From: Actinomycetes bacterium
Lineage (GTDB): Bacteria; Actinomycetota; Actinomycetes; Actinomycetales; Actinomycetaceae
Length of the DNA: 6,683 nucleotides
Assembly (NCBI GenBank): GCA_023420745.1
Contig: JAEZVQ010000166.1
Location: 1-6,683, forward strand
Direction: 5' to 3'
Both the position numbers and the translations under genes were made by a program. Shown in pieces: positions 1 to 6,415 of this stretch (positions within the stretch are counted from its first letter, which is position 1; every line of letters starts with the position of its first letter). Under the pieces are notes generated by a model. That model was not told where the DNA came from. It was given only the letters and a program-made list of their open reading frames with translations, and made no database searches.

Positions 1-4
1 GATC

Positions 5-11
5 AAGGAAG
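5..11 (+). promoter_or_regulatory. Ribosome binding site of the GH3 gene
   Basis: The purine run AAGGAAG lies 8 bases before the ATG at 20 and matches the anti-Shine-Dalgarno sequence well, which supports this ATG as the real start. No promoter can be judged because the window begins only 19 bases upstream. The gene could be the first of its unit or a later member of an operon. Confidence 0.75.
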
Positions 12-19
12 AAAGTCGG

Positions 20-2923
20 ATGTTATCAATCAACTGGGATGACGTCATCGGCACGATCAAGTCGATGCAGACCCACCTCATTGTGCTGGGGATCGCTCTC
101 ATCCTCGCCATTGTCATTACCGTTGCGGTGCGCCGCCTCGCCCCGTCGCTGCGTAAGCTGACGCGCGCGACAACGTGGGTCGCGTGCGGTGCGGTCGCTG
201 TCCTCGTGCTCAACCTCATCGCCTTCGGACCGATGTCGACCATCCTCACGCTGATGTCAGGCAAGGGGGTGCTGACGGAGGAAACCGTGGCGAGCACCGA
301 AGCACTAGCGAAAGATATCGCCACCGAAGGGATGGTTTTGCTCAAGAACGACGGGGGTGCACTGCCGCTGGGATCTGGCGCCTCCGTCAACCTCATGGGC
401 TGGGCGTCGTCGAACCCCGTGTACGGTGGCACCGGCTCCGGATCAATGTCGGACGCCTATGACCGCACCACCATTGTGGAAGCCCTCGCGGACGCGGGAA
501 TTTCCACCAACGACAAGCTCACCGCGTTTTACACCGACTACCGTGAAGACCGCCCGGTGGTGGGGATGATGCAATCTGACTGGACGCTGCCCGAACCTCC
601 GGTCGGAACCTACCCGTCGGATCTCATCGACGGTGCCAAACAGTTCTCCGACACCGCGGTTGTCGTGGTGTCGCGCTCCGGCGGTGAAGGCTGGGATCTG
701 CCCGGCAACGTCAATCAAGAAGTTGCCGACAATAAGATGTTTTCCTTCACCAATAACTCCACCGATTACACCGATTTCAAAGACGGTGACCACTACTTGC
801 GTCTCACCCAGTCCGAACGCGACATGATTGACCTCGCGAAAGCGAATTTCGACAAGGTCGTCTTCGTCTACAACGGTGCCGGCGCATTTGAACTCGGTGA
901 CCTGCAGCGCGACCCCGATATTGATGCCATCGTGTGGGCGATCCCGCCGGGACAAGTCGGGTTTGATGCGCTGGGGAAGATCCTCACCGGCGACGTCAAC
1001 CCCTCGGCGAAGACTCCGGATATCTTCCTCAACGACATTACTACGTCACCAGCGGCAAAGAACTTTGGTCGTTTCGTCTATGACAACATGAACGACCACG
1101 CTTTTGAGTCGTTCTTTTCACAAAGCACCGAGTATCCGTCCTTCGTGAACTACGTCGAAGGGATCTACGTCGGCTACAAGTTCTGGGAAACTGCAGCGGT
1201 GGAAGGGGTCGTTGACTATGACGCGTCTGTCGTCTACCCCTTCGGCTACGGCTTGTCCTACACCAGCTTCGAACAGAAGATGGGACCGCTGACGCGCGAC
1301 GGTGACACCGTGCGTTTCGACGTCACTGTGACAAACACCGGAAGCGTGGCGGGTAAGGACGTTGTCGAGGTCTACGCGAACCCGCCCTACACCAATGGGG
1401 GGATCGAAAAAGCCGCGGTCAACCTCGTTGCCTTCGACAAGACCGACGTGCTCGAGCCCGGAGCTTCGCAGACGCTGCCGATTGAGATTCCGGTCGACCG
1501 TTTCGCCTCCTACGACGAAAACGGTGCGAAAGCGTACGTCCTCGAAGATGGAACCTACGAAGTGTCGTTGCGTTCGGATTCGCATACGGTGATCGCCTCC
1601 CAGACATTTACTGTTGATGCGGACGTCGTGTACAACGCGGAAGGTGCCACTCACGACGGTGACGTGGTTCCCGCAACAAACCAGTTCGATATGGCTGATA
1701 ACGGGGAGGTGACCTTCCTGTCGCGTGCCAATGGATTTGCTAACCTCGCTGAAGCGACCGCGGCACCGACGTCGTTCACACTCAGCGACGAACAGAAGGC
1801 GAAGTTCATCGATAACTCGCTGTACAACCCGGCGGACTACAACAACGATGCCGACCAGATGCCGACTACCGGCGCGGACAACGGGCTGGTGCTCGGCGAC
1901 CTCGTCGGCAAGGACTACGACGACCCGATGTGGGATCAGCTCCTCGACCAGATGACATTCGAGGATATGGACACCCTCATTGCTACCGCCGGCTACCAGA
2001 CTGCGGCGGTGAAATCCGTGGGGAAGATTCAGCTCGTCGACGTCGACGGTCCGATGGCGCTGAACAACAACTTCACCCGCGTGGGGTCAATCGGTCTTCC
2101 AATTTCCACGGCCGTCGCGGCCTCGTGGAATGAGGATTTGGCACAGTTGTTTGGCGAAACTATTGGGAAGATGGCGCACGATATGAACGTCGCCGGATGG
2201 TACGCGCCCGCGATGAATACGCACCGTTACCCGCTTGCCGGTCGTAACTTCGAGTACTTCTCCGAAGACGGGTTCCTCGGCGGCGTGATGGCGGCAGCGG
2301 AAACTCGCGGCGCGCAGTCGCTTGGCGTCTATGTCTTCATCAAGCACTTCGCGTTCAACGATCAGGAAGGCAAACGCAACGACAAGCTACTGACTTGGTC
2401 GAATGAGCAGGCGCTGCGCGAAATCTACCTGCGTCCCTTCGAGCTCGCAGTCAAGGAAGGCGGCGCCCAGGCGGTGATGTCAGCATTCAACTACGTCGGT
2501 CCGGTCTACGCCGGTGCCACCCCCGAGTTGCTGCAAACCGTGCTGCGTGACGAGTGGGGATTCCACGGTTTTGTCCTCACCGACTACTTCGGTGGCTACG
2601 GCTATCAAAACGCCGACCAGATCATTCGCAATGGCGGTGATGCGATGCTCGCGCCCCGTGACAGCGAGACCAACCACGTGGCGGACAAGTCAGCCACCTC
2701 GCTGCAGCAGATGCGTCGAGCCTCGCACAATATCCTCTACACCGCGGCGCAGTCGTGGCTCTATGCCGACGGGCAGCCGAGCGAGTCTCGCCCGGTCTGG
2801 CATTGGATTGCCTTCGCAGTGACGGGGATTGTTCTCCTTGCCCTCGTCGGTGCTGAGGTGGTCGCGGTGCGTCGTTTCGGATCGCGTCGCCGCGCGGAAG
2901 CGAAGGCTGTCGCCGCTGAGTGA
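20..2923 (+). CDS. Membrane-anchored, domain-permuted family 3 glycoside hydrolase (beta-glucosidase-like)
   Basis: Predicted exo-acting beta-glycosidase of 967 residues, facing the outside of the cell. Two helices (about residues 19-37 and 53-70) flank a basic loop, and a third (about 929-950) is followed by a basic tail (RRFGSRRR). By the positive-inside rule the large middle part is extracellular. The domain order is inverted relative to most GH3 enzymes. First comes the alpha/beta sandwich (about 85-400), starting with EGMVLLKNDGGALPL and carrying the probable acid/base Glu223 in SGGEGWD. Next is an FnIII-like domain (about 405-535; PFGYGLSY, then VTVTNTGSVAGKDVVEVY). Last is the TIM barrel (about 640-910), with DGP at 676-678, GRNFEYFSED at 741-750, KHF at 775-777 and the probable nucleophile Asp855 in FVLTDY. 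All key motifs are present, so it is probably active. The same inverted order is known in rumen beta-glucosidases (Ruminococcus albus, Butyrivibrio). The sugar specificity (glucoside, xyloside or other) cannot be read from sequence. The start is supported by a good ribosome binding site. Confidence 0.93.
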   Translation: MLSINWDDVIGTIKSMQTHLIVLGIALILAIVITVAVRRLAPSLRKLTRATTWVACGAVAVLVLNLIAFGPMSTILTLMSGKGVLTEETVASTEALAKDIATEGMVLLKNDGGALPLGSGASVNLMGWASSNPVYGGTGSGSMSDAYDRTTIVEALADAGISTNDKLTAFYTDYREDRPVVGMMQSDWTLPEPPVGTYPSDLIDGAKQFSDTAVVVVSRSGGEGWDLPGNVNQEVADNKMFSFTNNSTDYTDFKDGDHYLRLTQSERDMIDLAKANFDKVVFVYNGAGAFELGDLQRDPDIDAIVWAIPPGQVGFDALGKILTGDVNPSAKTPDIFLNDITTSPAAKNFGRFVYDNMNDHAFESFFSQSTEYPSFVNYVEGIYVGYKFWETAAVEGVVDYDASVVYPFGYGLSYTSFEQKMGPLTRDGDTVRFDVTVTNTGSVAGKDVVEVYANPPYTNGGIEKAAVNLVAFDKTDVLEPGASQTLPIEIPVDRFASYDENGAKAYVLEDGTYEVSLRSDSHTVIASQTFTVDADVVYNAEGATHDGDVVPATNQFDMADNGEVTFLSRANGFANLAEATAAPTSFTLSDEQKAKFIDNSLYNPADYNNDADQMPTTGADNGLVLGDLVGKDYDDPMWDQLLDQMTFEDMDTLIATAGYQTAAVKSVGKIQLVDVDGPMALNNNFTRVGSIGLPISTAVAASWNEDLAQLFGETIGKMAHDMNVAGWYAPAMNTHRYPLAGRNFEYFSEDGFLGGVMAAAETRGAQSLGVYVFIKHFAFNDQEGKRNDKLLTWSNEQALREIYLRPFELAVKEGGAQAVMSAFNYVGPVYAGATPELLQTVLRDEWGFHGFVLTDYFGGYGYQNADQIIRNGGDAMLAPRDSETNHVADKSATSLQQMRRASHNILYTAAQSWLYADGQPSESRPVWHWIAFAVTGIVLLALVGAEVVAVRRFGSRRRAEAKAVAAE

Positions 2924-2952
2924 TGTGCCACTGAGTCATCTCGACTAAGGTC

Positions 2953-2990
2953 GGAGGGCGTGGGAACTGACACCGGTTCCCACGCCCTCC
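2953..2990 (+). terminator. GC-rich hairpin, probable terminator of the GH3 gene
   Basis: A perfect 15-base-pair stem pairs 2953-2967 with 2976-2990 across an 8-base loop. A G-C and a G-T pair can extend it inward to leave a 4-base loop. It starts 30 bases after the GH3 stop codon. Only a weak T content follows (TCGTCATAGT), as is common for actinobacterial terminators, so it may work poorly as a classical intrinsic terminator. No gene converges on it from the other side. It separates the GH3 gene from the carbamate kinase gene. Confidence 0.8.
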
Positions 2991-3002
2991 TCGTCATAGT
3001 GG

Positions 3003-3043
3003 CGGCGTGTTGTCGTGGCATCATCGGCGTGTCGACGGCATCA
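3003..3043 (+). repeat. Imperfect tandem direct repeat upstream of the carbamate kinase gene
   Basis: Two adjacent units share CGGCGTGT at their left end and GGCATCA at their right end: 3003-3023 (inner spacer TGTCGT) and 3025-3043 (inner spacer CGAC). The left ends are 22 bases apart, about two helical turns. The pair ends 15 bases before a candidate -10 box at 3059-3064, where a regulator could bind. The repeat itself is seen directly. An operator role is inference, and chance similarity in GC-rich DNA is possible. Confidence 0.4.
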
Positions 3044-3058
3044 GCCGAGCCCGTAGTT

Positions 3059-3064
3059 TAGGGT
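3059..3064 (+). promoter_or_regulatory. Candidate -10 box for the carbamate kinase gene
   Basis: TAGGGT fits the actinobacterial TAnnnT pattern, and the predicted start of transcription (about 3071) lies just before the ATG at 3073. An overlapping alternative is TAGTTT at 3054-3059. No convincing -35 element is seen. The AGGG at 3060-3063 could instead serve as a weak ribosome binding site 9 bases before the ATG, so its role is uncertain. Confidence 0.35.
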
Positions 3065-3072
3065 GACATTCC

Positions 3073-4005
3073 ATGTCACGAACCCTTGTTATCGCCATCG
3101 GCGGCAACGCGCTGCCCACCGTCAGTCCGGAAGACACGAGCGAACTCGAAGCGATGCTCGCCCCGATTATTGATTTCGTCGAAGCAGGAATGCGTGTTGT
3201 CGTTACCTACGGCAATGGCCCGCAGGTAGGCGTGATTTATGAGGGGATGACCGATTTTGCTGCGAAACACGGTGATATGGCGCAAATCCTCATGGCGTCA
3301 ACCGGTGCGATGAGTGGCGGTTCAATTGGGTCGATGATCCGTTTTGCGCTGCGCAACATTTGCCTGGTGCGCGACCGGTTCTTCAAAGTGTCGACCATTA
3401 TCACCCATACCCTCGTTGACGGGCGCGATCCTGCCTTCGCTCATCCGACTAAGCCGGTTGGGCGGTTCCTCAGCGAAGACGAAGCTGACCAGATGCGCGC
3501 TCAAGGGCGAGTCGTGGTTGAGGACTCCGGGCGCGGTTACCGCTGGGTGGTGCCTTCGCCGGCCCCGCAGCAGATCCTCGAATTTCACGCTATTCGCGCG
3601 CTGATGGATGCCGGTCACGTGGTTCTTGCTTGCGGTGGCGGTGGCATTCCCACGATTCGCGACGGGCAGCGCGAGCACACCGTCGAAGCTGTCATCGACA
3701 AAGATGCGGCGTCTGCGCTGCTCGCCGGGCAACTCAAAGCCGACGCGCTGTTCCTCGTTACCGGCGTGGAGAAGGTGGCGATAAATTTCGGCACACCCGA
3801 GCAGCGCGACCTTGACGAAATCAGTGTCGACGAAGCGCGACGCCACATCGCTGACGGACAGTTCCCCGCCGGGTCGATGCTGCCGAAGATCGAAGCCGCG
3901 CTCGCCTTCCTCGAAGCGAATCCCGATGGGCAGGCACTCATTACCAGCATCGACCGACTCCAAGCCGCCCTCGATGGGCAGACCGGAACGCGGATCGTGC
4001 GCTGA
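3073..4005 (+). CDS. arcC: Carbamate kinase
   Basis: Amino acid kinase family enzyme of 310 residues, the normal length for carbamate kinase. It catalyses the reversible transfer of phosphate between carbamoyl phosphate and ADP in the cytoplasm, which yields ATP in arginine or purine-derived fermentation. Visible motifs in order: AIGGNAL (8-14), TYGNGPQVG (45-53), STGAMSGGSIG (76-86), DPAFAHPTKPVG (119-130) in the substrate lid region, the glycine-rich CGGGGIP (187-193), VIDKDAASALLA (207-218), VTGVEKV (229-235) and GSMLPKIEAA (267-276). Some positions are less usual: LVDGRDPAF where many ArcC have a TQVVVD-type lead-in, and VTGVEKV in place of the common LT-VD pattern. This suggests a divergent branch. 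Arginine deiminase and ornithine carbamoyltransferase genes are not beside it, so the source of carbamoyl phosphate is unknown. The only upstream ATG in frame is the one chosen. Confidence 0.92.
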   Translation: MSRTLVIAIGGNALPTVSPEDTSELEAMLAPIIDFVEAGMRVVVTYGNGPQVGVIYEGMTDFAAKHGDMAQILMASTGAMSGGSIGSMIRFALRNICLVRDRFFKVSTIITHTLVDGRDPAFAHPTKPVGRFLSEDEADQMRAQGRVVVEDSGRGYRWVVPSPAPQQILEFHAIRALMDAGHVVLACGGGGIPTIRDGQREHTVEAVIDKDAASALLAGQLKADALFLVTGVEKVAINFGTPEQRDLDEISVDEARRHIADGQFPAGSMLPKIEAALAFLEANPDGQALITSIDRLQAALDGQTGTRIVR

Positions 4006-4027
4006 GCAGGTCGTGGCACTCGGCGCG

Positions 4028-4033
4028 TAGGCT
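4028..4033 (+). promoter_or_regulatory. Candidate -10 box giving a leaderless tatD message
   Basis: TAGGCT matches the actinobacterial TAnnnT consensus. If its last T is at -7, transcription would start exactly at the A of the tatD ATG (4040). The same hexamer occurs at 5031-5036 before the Rpf-like gene. No -35 box is clear, which is common in this phylum. The GGAG at 4034-4037 is only 2 bases from the ATG, too close to be a good ribosome binding site, which favours leaderless translation. Confidence 0.5.
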
Positions 4034-4039
4034 GGAGAC

Positions 4040-4969
4040 ATGGGGAAGAAGAAAGCGAGACGCTGGCCGGATACGCCGACACCACTTGCTGCACCCGTCA
4101 CTGACAACCACACGCACCTGGCGTTGGGGGAGTGGGACTACCCGCGAGTCGATAGCGACGGGCTTGACCTCGAAGCCCAGTTGCAGCGTGCTGGCGAGGT
4201 GGGAGTGCAGCGGATCATTACCGTCGGCTGTTCGGTAACCGACCTTGATCCCACTGTCGCGCTGACTGAAGTATGGCGTGACGCTGAAGTGCGGGTGCGT
4301 GCGGCACTGGCGATCCACCCCAATGAAGCGGCACTGCATGCCGGGATCACCGAAACCTCGCCCGATGGGCTGAGCCACGATTTGCGTGACCATCACGTGC
4401 CGCTCGACGAGGCACTCGCCGCTGTGGACGCACGCCTCGACCACCCCGGTGTCGTCGCCGTGGGGGAAACCGGGATCGATTTATATCGCACCGACAGTGC
4501 CGGACTGGATGCGCAACAGCAGTCGTTCGCCGCGCATATTGAGATGGCTCGCCGACGCGATCTTCCTCTGCAAATCCACGACCGTGAGGCGCACGCTGAG
4601 ACCCTCGACGTGCTCTACGACACGGGTGCGGACAGTGGGGACACGCCCATTGTGTTCCACTGCTTTTCCGGTGGCGTCGAACTCGCCGAACACTGTAATC
4701 GCCACGGGTGGTACGCCTCGTTTGGCGGGTCGCTGACCTTCGCCGCCAATGACGAACTGCGCCAGGCGTTCCTCGCTATGGATCCTGGTCTCATCGTCGT
4801 CGAAACTGATGCCCCCTACCTCACCCCGGTGCCGGAGCGCGGTCACCCCAATGCCTCGTATGTGATGGCGCATACCGTGCGATTCATGGCTGGATTGTGG
4901 GAGATTGACGAAGAACAGGCGTGTCGTCGGCTCGAAGAAAACACGCGGCGCGTGTACGGCGAGTGGTGA
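4040..4969 (+). CDS. tatD: TatD-family metal-dependent DNase
   Basis: Amidohydrolase-fold TIM-barrel nuclease of 309 residues. Characterised members act as cytoplasmic 3'-5' DNA exonucleases with a role in repair or DNA turnover; despite the name, no role in Tat export is established. All metal-site motifs are visible: the HxH pair His24/His26 in TDNHTHLAL, Glu143 in VAVGETGIDLY, His180 in LQIHDREAH, His207 in VFHCFSGG and Asp257 in VVETDAPYLTPVPERGHPN. It is longer than the roughly 260 residues of E. coli TatD. The extra length comes from a basic N-terminus (GKKKARRWP) and an acidic, histidine-containing insertion at about residues 105-135, before the VAVGETG strand. It lies 34 bases after the carbamate kinase stop, but a -10-like box immediately before the ATG suggests its own promoter. 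In many actinobacteria tatD precedes the rpf and ksgA genes, as here. Confidence 0.94.
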   Translation: MGKKKARRWPDTPTPLAAPVTDNHTHLALGEWDYPRVDSDGLDLEAQLQRAGEVGVQRIITVGCSVTDLDPTVALTEVWRDAEVRVRAALAIHPNEAALHAGITETSPDGLSHDLRDHHVPLDEALAAVDARLDHPGVVAVGETGIDLYRTDSAGLDAQQQSFAAHIEMARRRDLPLQIHDREAHAETLDVLYDTGADSGDTPIVFHCFSGGVELAEHCNRHGWYASFGGSLTFAANDELRQAFLAMDPGLIVVETDAPYLTPVPERGHPNASYVMAHTVRFMAGLWEIDEEQACRRLEENTRRVYGEW

Positions 4970-5006
4970 GTTCCACACGCTTATAGCACGCGAACAAGAC
5001 CGCAGC

Positions 5007-5036
5007 GTGACGCGACACGCGTGAAAACGCTAGGCT
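5007..5036 (+). promoter_or_regulatory. Promoter of the Rpf-like gene
   Basis: A -35-like GTGACG (5007-5012) is separated by 18 bases from the -10 box TAGGCT (5031-5036), predicting transcription start near 5043. The GTGACG matches four of six bases of TTGACA. A small inverted repeat, ACGCG-ACA-CGCGT (5010-5022), overlaps the -35 edge and spacer and could be an operator, though it may be chance in GC-rich DNA. This is the best promoter candidate in the window. Confidence 0.6.
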
Positions 5037-5042
5037 ATGAAT

Positions 5043-5154
5043 ACGACTCGGTAACGAATCAGCGAACGCCGCGATGCGGTGGTGCCTCTTCGGTACCGAT
5101 AGATGACTGATTGTATTGAGACGCGGATTAGTGAAGACGACGACACGAGGATCA
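5043..5154 (+). other. Structured 5' leader of the Rpf-like gene
   Basis: If transcription starts near 5043 the untranslated leader is about 112 bases. It can form two neighbouring hairpins: CGCCGC/GCGGTG around a GAT loop (about 5068-5082) and GGTGCC/GGTACC around a TCTTC loop (5081-5097). They overlap by two bases, so they may be alternatives. AATCAG (5057-5062) can pair with CTGATT (5107-5112), enclosing both. Rpf-type genes in actinobacteria are sometimes preceded by c-di-AMP (ydaO) riboswitches, but the conserved blocks of that class are not recognised here. Any regulatory role is inference. Confidence 0.3.
5147..5150 (+). promoter_or_regulatory. Ribosome binding site deciding the Rpf-like start
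   Basis: GAGG lies 4 bases before the ATG at 5155, a short but usable spacing. It supports this ATG over the in-frame TTG at 5116 and GTG at 5131, which have no clear purine-rich site at a good distance. Starting at 5155 also leaves a short basic cytoplasmic tail before the membrane helix. Confidence 0.45.
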
Positions 5155-6414
5155 ATGACACGACTTCCCCAGGCGCTGATGACGACAATTCACCGACTGA
5201 CGCCACGCGGGCGCGTGATCCTTTCCGCAGTCCTCGCTTCCATACTCGTGGTCGCCGTTGCCACGGTCGGGGTATCGCGCGAGCGCATCACCGTCACCGT
5301 CACCGTCGATGGCGTGACCCGTCCGGTGACGACCTGGGATCGCCACGCTGGAGCTGTCCTCGACGCAGCCAATATCGAGGTCGGTGGTCACGACGAAATC
5401 CAGCCTGGGGTGAGCGCGCGACTCAATGACGGCGACACTGTTGAGGTGCGCCACGCCCGCGCCTATCCGGTCACTGTTGACGGCGAGCAGCGCACGGTGT
5501 GGAGTGCGGCCGCTGACGCATCGCAGATCGTCGAGGCGATCCGCTCACGCGCCCAGTCATCGGATGTCACCATCTCGACCTCCCGTTCGGCTACGCGCTC
5601 GGCGCTCATGACACTGGCTTCGGATGGAACGAGTATCGTCGTCAACGCGGACGGTAAGAATACTCCCGTCAATGCCACCTCGGCGATGGGAATCACTGAC
5701 GCTCTCGACGCGGCCAAAGTCACCGCCTCGCCCATCGACCAAGTCAAGGTGCGAGTCGCGGCTGATGGTCGTGTCAATGTCGACGTGGTGCGCGTGACCC
5801 GCGGTGATGTCACCTCGACGCAGACGATTGCGCACGATACCGTGCGGGAAGAAACGGACGAACTCCCGCAGGGGAAAGAAGAAGTGACGACCAAGGGTGT
5901 TGATGGTGTAGAGACCATTACCCGCTACCGCCAGGTCGAAGGCGAGCGAGTCCTCGTCGATGTTGAAGTGTCGCGGGAAGTCACGACAAAACCCGTCACT
6001 GAGGTCGTGCGTGTCGGCACCGCTGACCCCGAGGAATGGGCAGCGAAACAAATGGCGGAGGGTAACGTCGACGCGCTGCGCAACTACTCCGGTCCGATGC
6101 CCGTCTACTCGGGAAGCGACCCGCGCACCATTGCCCAGCAAAAGGTATTAGCTCGCGGATGGGGATCCGGCGAATACCAGTGCCTCGAAACCCTGTGGCA
6201 GCGTGAATCCGGGTGGAACCCCTACGCGGCAAACCCCTCCTCCGGTGCCTACGGCATTCCTCAGGCACTCCCCGGCTCGAAGATGGCGAGCGCCGGCTCC
6301 GACTGGCAAACCAACCCCGCCACCCAAATCGAATGGGGGCTAGGCTACATTGCCGGACGCTACGGCACCCCCTGTGGGGCACTGGGCCATTCCAACTCCG
6401 TGGGCTGGTACTGA
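5155..6414 (+). CDS. Resuscitation-promoting-factor-like wall protein: DUF348 repeats, G5 domain and lysozyme-like domain
   Basis: Secreted or membrane-anchored muralytic protein of 419 residues from this ATG; in-frame TTG (5116) and GTG (5131) starts would add 13 or 8 residues. A basic N-terminus and one hydrophobic helix (about 20-40) act as signal or anchor. Then come about three ubiquitin-like DUF348 units (about 44-98, 103-150, 158-211), beginning for example at [12 protein letters not shown] and [14 protein letters not shown]5 domain follows (about 212-290, ending in VVRVGT). A linker leads to a C-terminal lysozyme-like domain (about 305-419) with [27 protein letters not shown] and a final GWY. 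Glu351 is the probable catalytic acid. Cys343 and Cys407 could form a disulfide outside the cell. The N-terminal part is like RpfB, but the catalytic part resembles the aggregation-promoting-factor C-terminal family rather than the classic Rpf fold. Its place between tatD and ksgA matches rpfB. It is expected to cleave peptidoglycan during growth or exit from dormancy; the physiological role is inferred. Confidence 0.88.
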   Translation: MTRLPQALMTTIHRLTPRGRVILSAVLASILVVAVATVGVSRERITVTVTVDGVTRPVTTWDRHAGAVLDAANIEVGGHDEIQPGVSARLNDGDTVEVRHARAYPVTVDGEQRTVWSAAADASQIVEAIRSRAQSSDVTISTSRSATRSALMTLASDGTSIVVNADGKNTPVNATSAMGITDALDAAKVTASPIDQVKVRVAADGRVNVDVVRVTRGDVTSTQTIAHDTVREETDELPQGKEEVTTKGVDGVETITRYRQVEGERVLVDVEVSREVTTKPVTEVVRVGTADPEEWAAKQMAEGNVDALRNYSGPMPVYSGSDPRTIAQQKVLARGWGSGEYQCLETLWQRESGWNPYAANPSSGAYGIPQALPGSKMASAGSDWQTNPATQIEWGLGYIAGRYGTPCGALGHSNSVGWY

Positions 6415-6415
6415 C

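Noticed and set aside
443..955. A 170-codon minus-strand open frame inside the GH3 gene
   Set aside because: It is the antisense shadow of conserved GH3 sequence and shows no recognisable protein family.
20..2923. Permuted GH3 order as an assembly or cloning artefact
   Set aside because: The frame is continuous for 967 codons, the same order is known in other GH3 enzymes, and both membrane ends fit one coherent topology.
3322..4113. A 263-codon open frame on the minus strand opposite arcC
   Set aside because: It mirrors the carbamate kinase frame in GC-rich DNA, has no recognisable motifs, and the + strand protein has full family motifs.
5037..5054. A five-codon leader peptide ATG...TAA just after the TAGGCT box
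   Set aside because: Its ATG lies upstream of the predicted transcription start (about 5043) and has no ribosome binding site, so it is probably chance.
5043..5154. c-di-AMP (ydaO) riboswitch before the Rpf-like gene
   Set aside because: This class is often found at rpf genes, but its conserved purine-rich blocks are not visible here and the leader is short for it.
5288..5305. Three tandem TCACCG hexamers
   Set aside because: They encode an alternating Thr-Val beta strand at the start of the first DUF348 unit; too few copies to suggest a variable repeat.
5103..5429. A 108-codon + strand frame overlapping the start of the Rpf-like gene
   Set aside because: It runs through the DUF348 coding region in another frame, is Arg-rich as expected of a shadow frame, and shows no domain.
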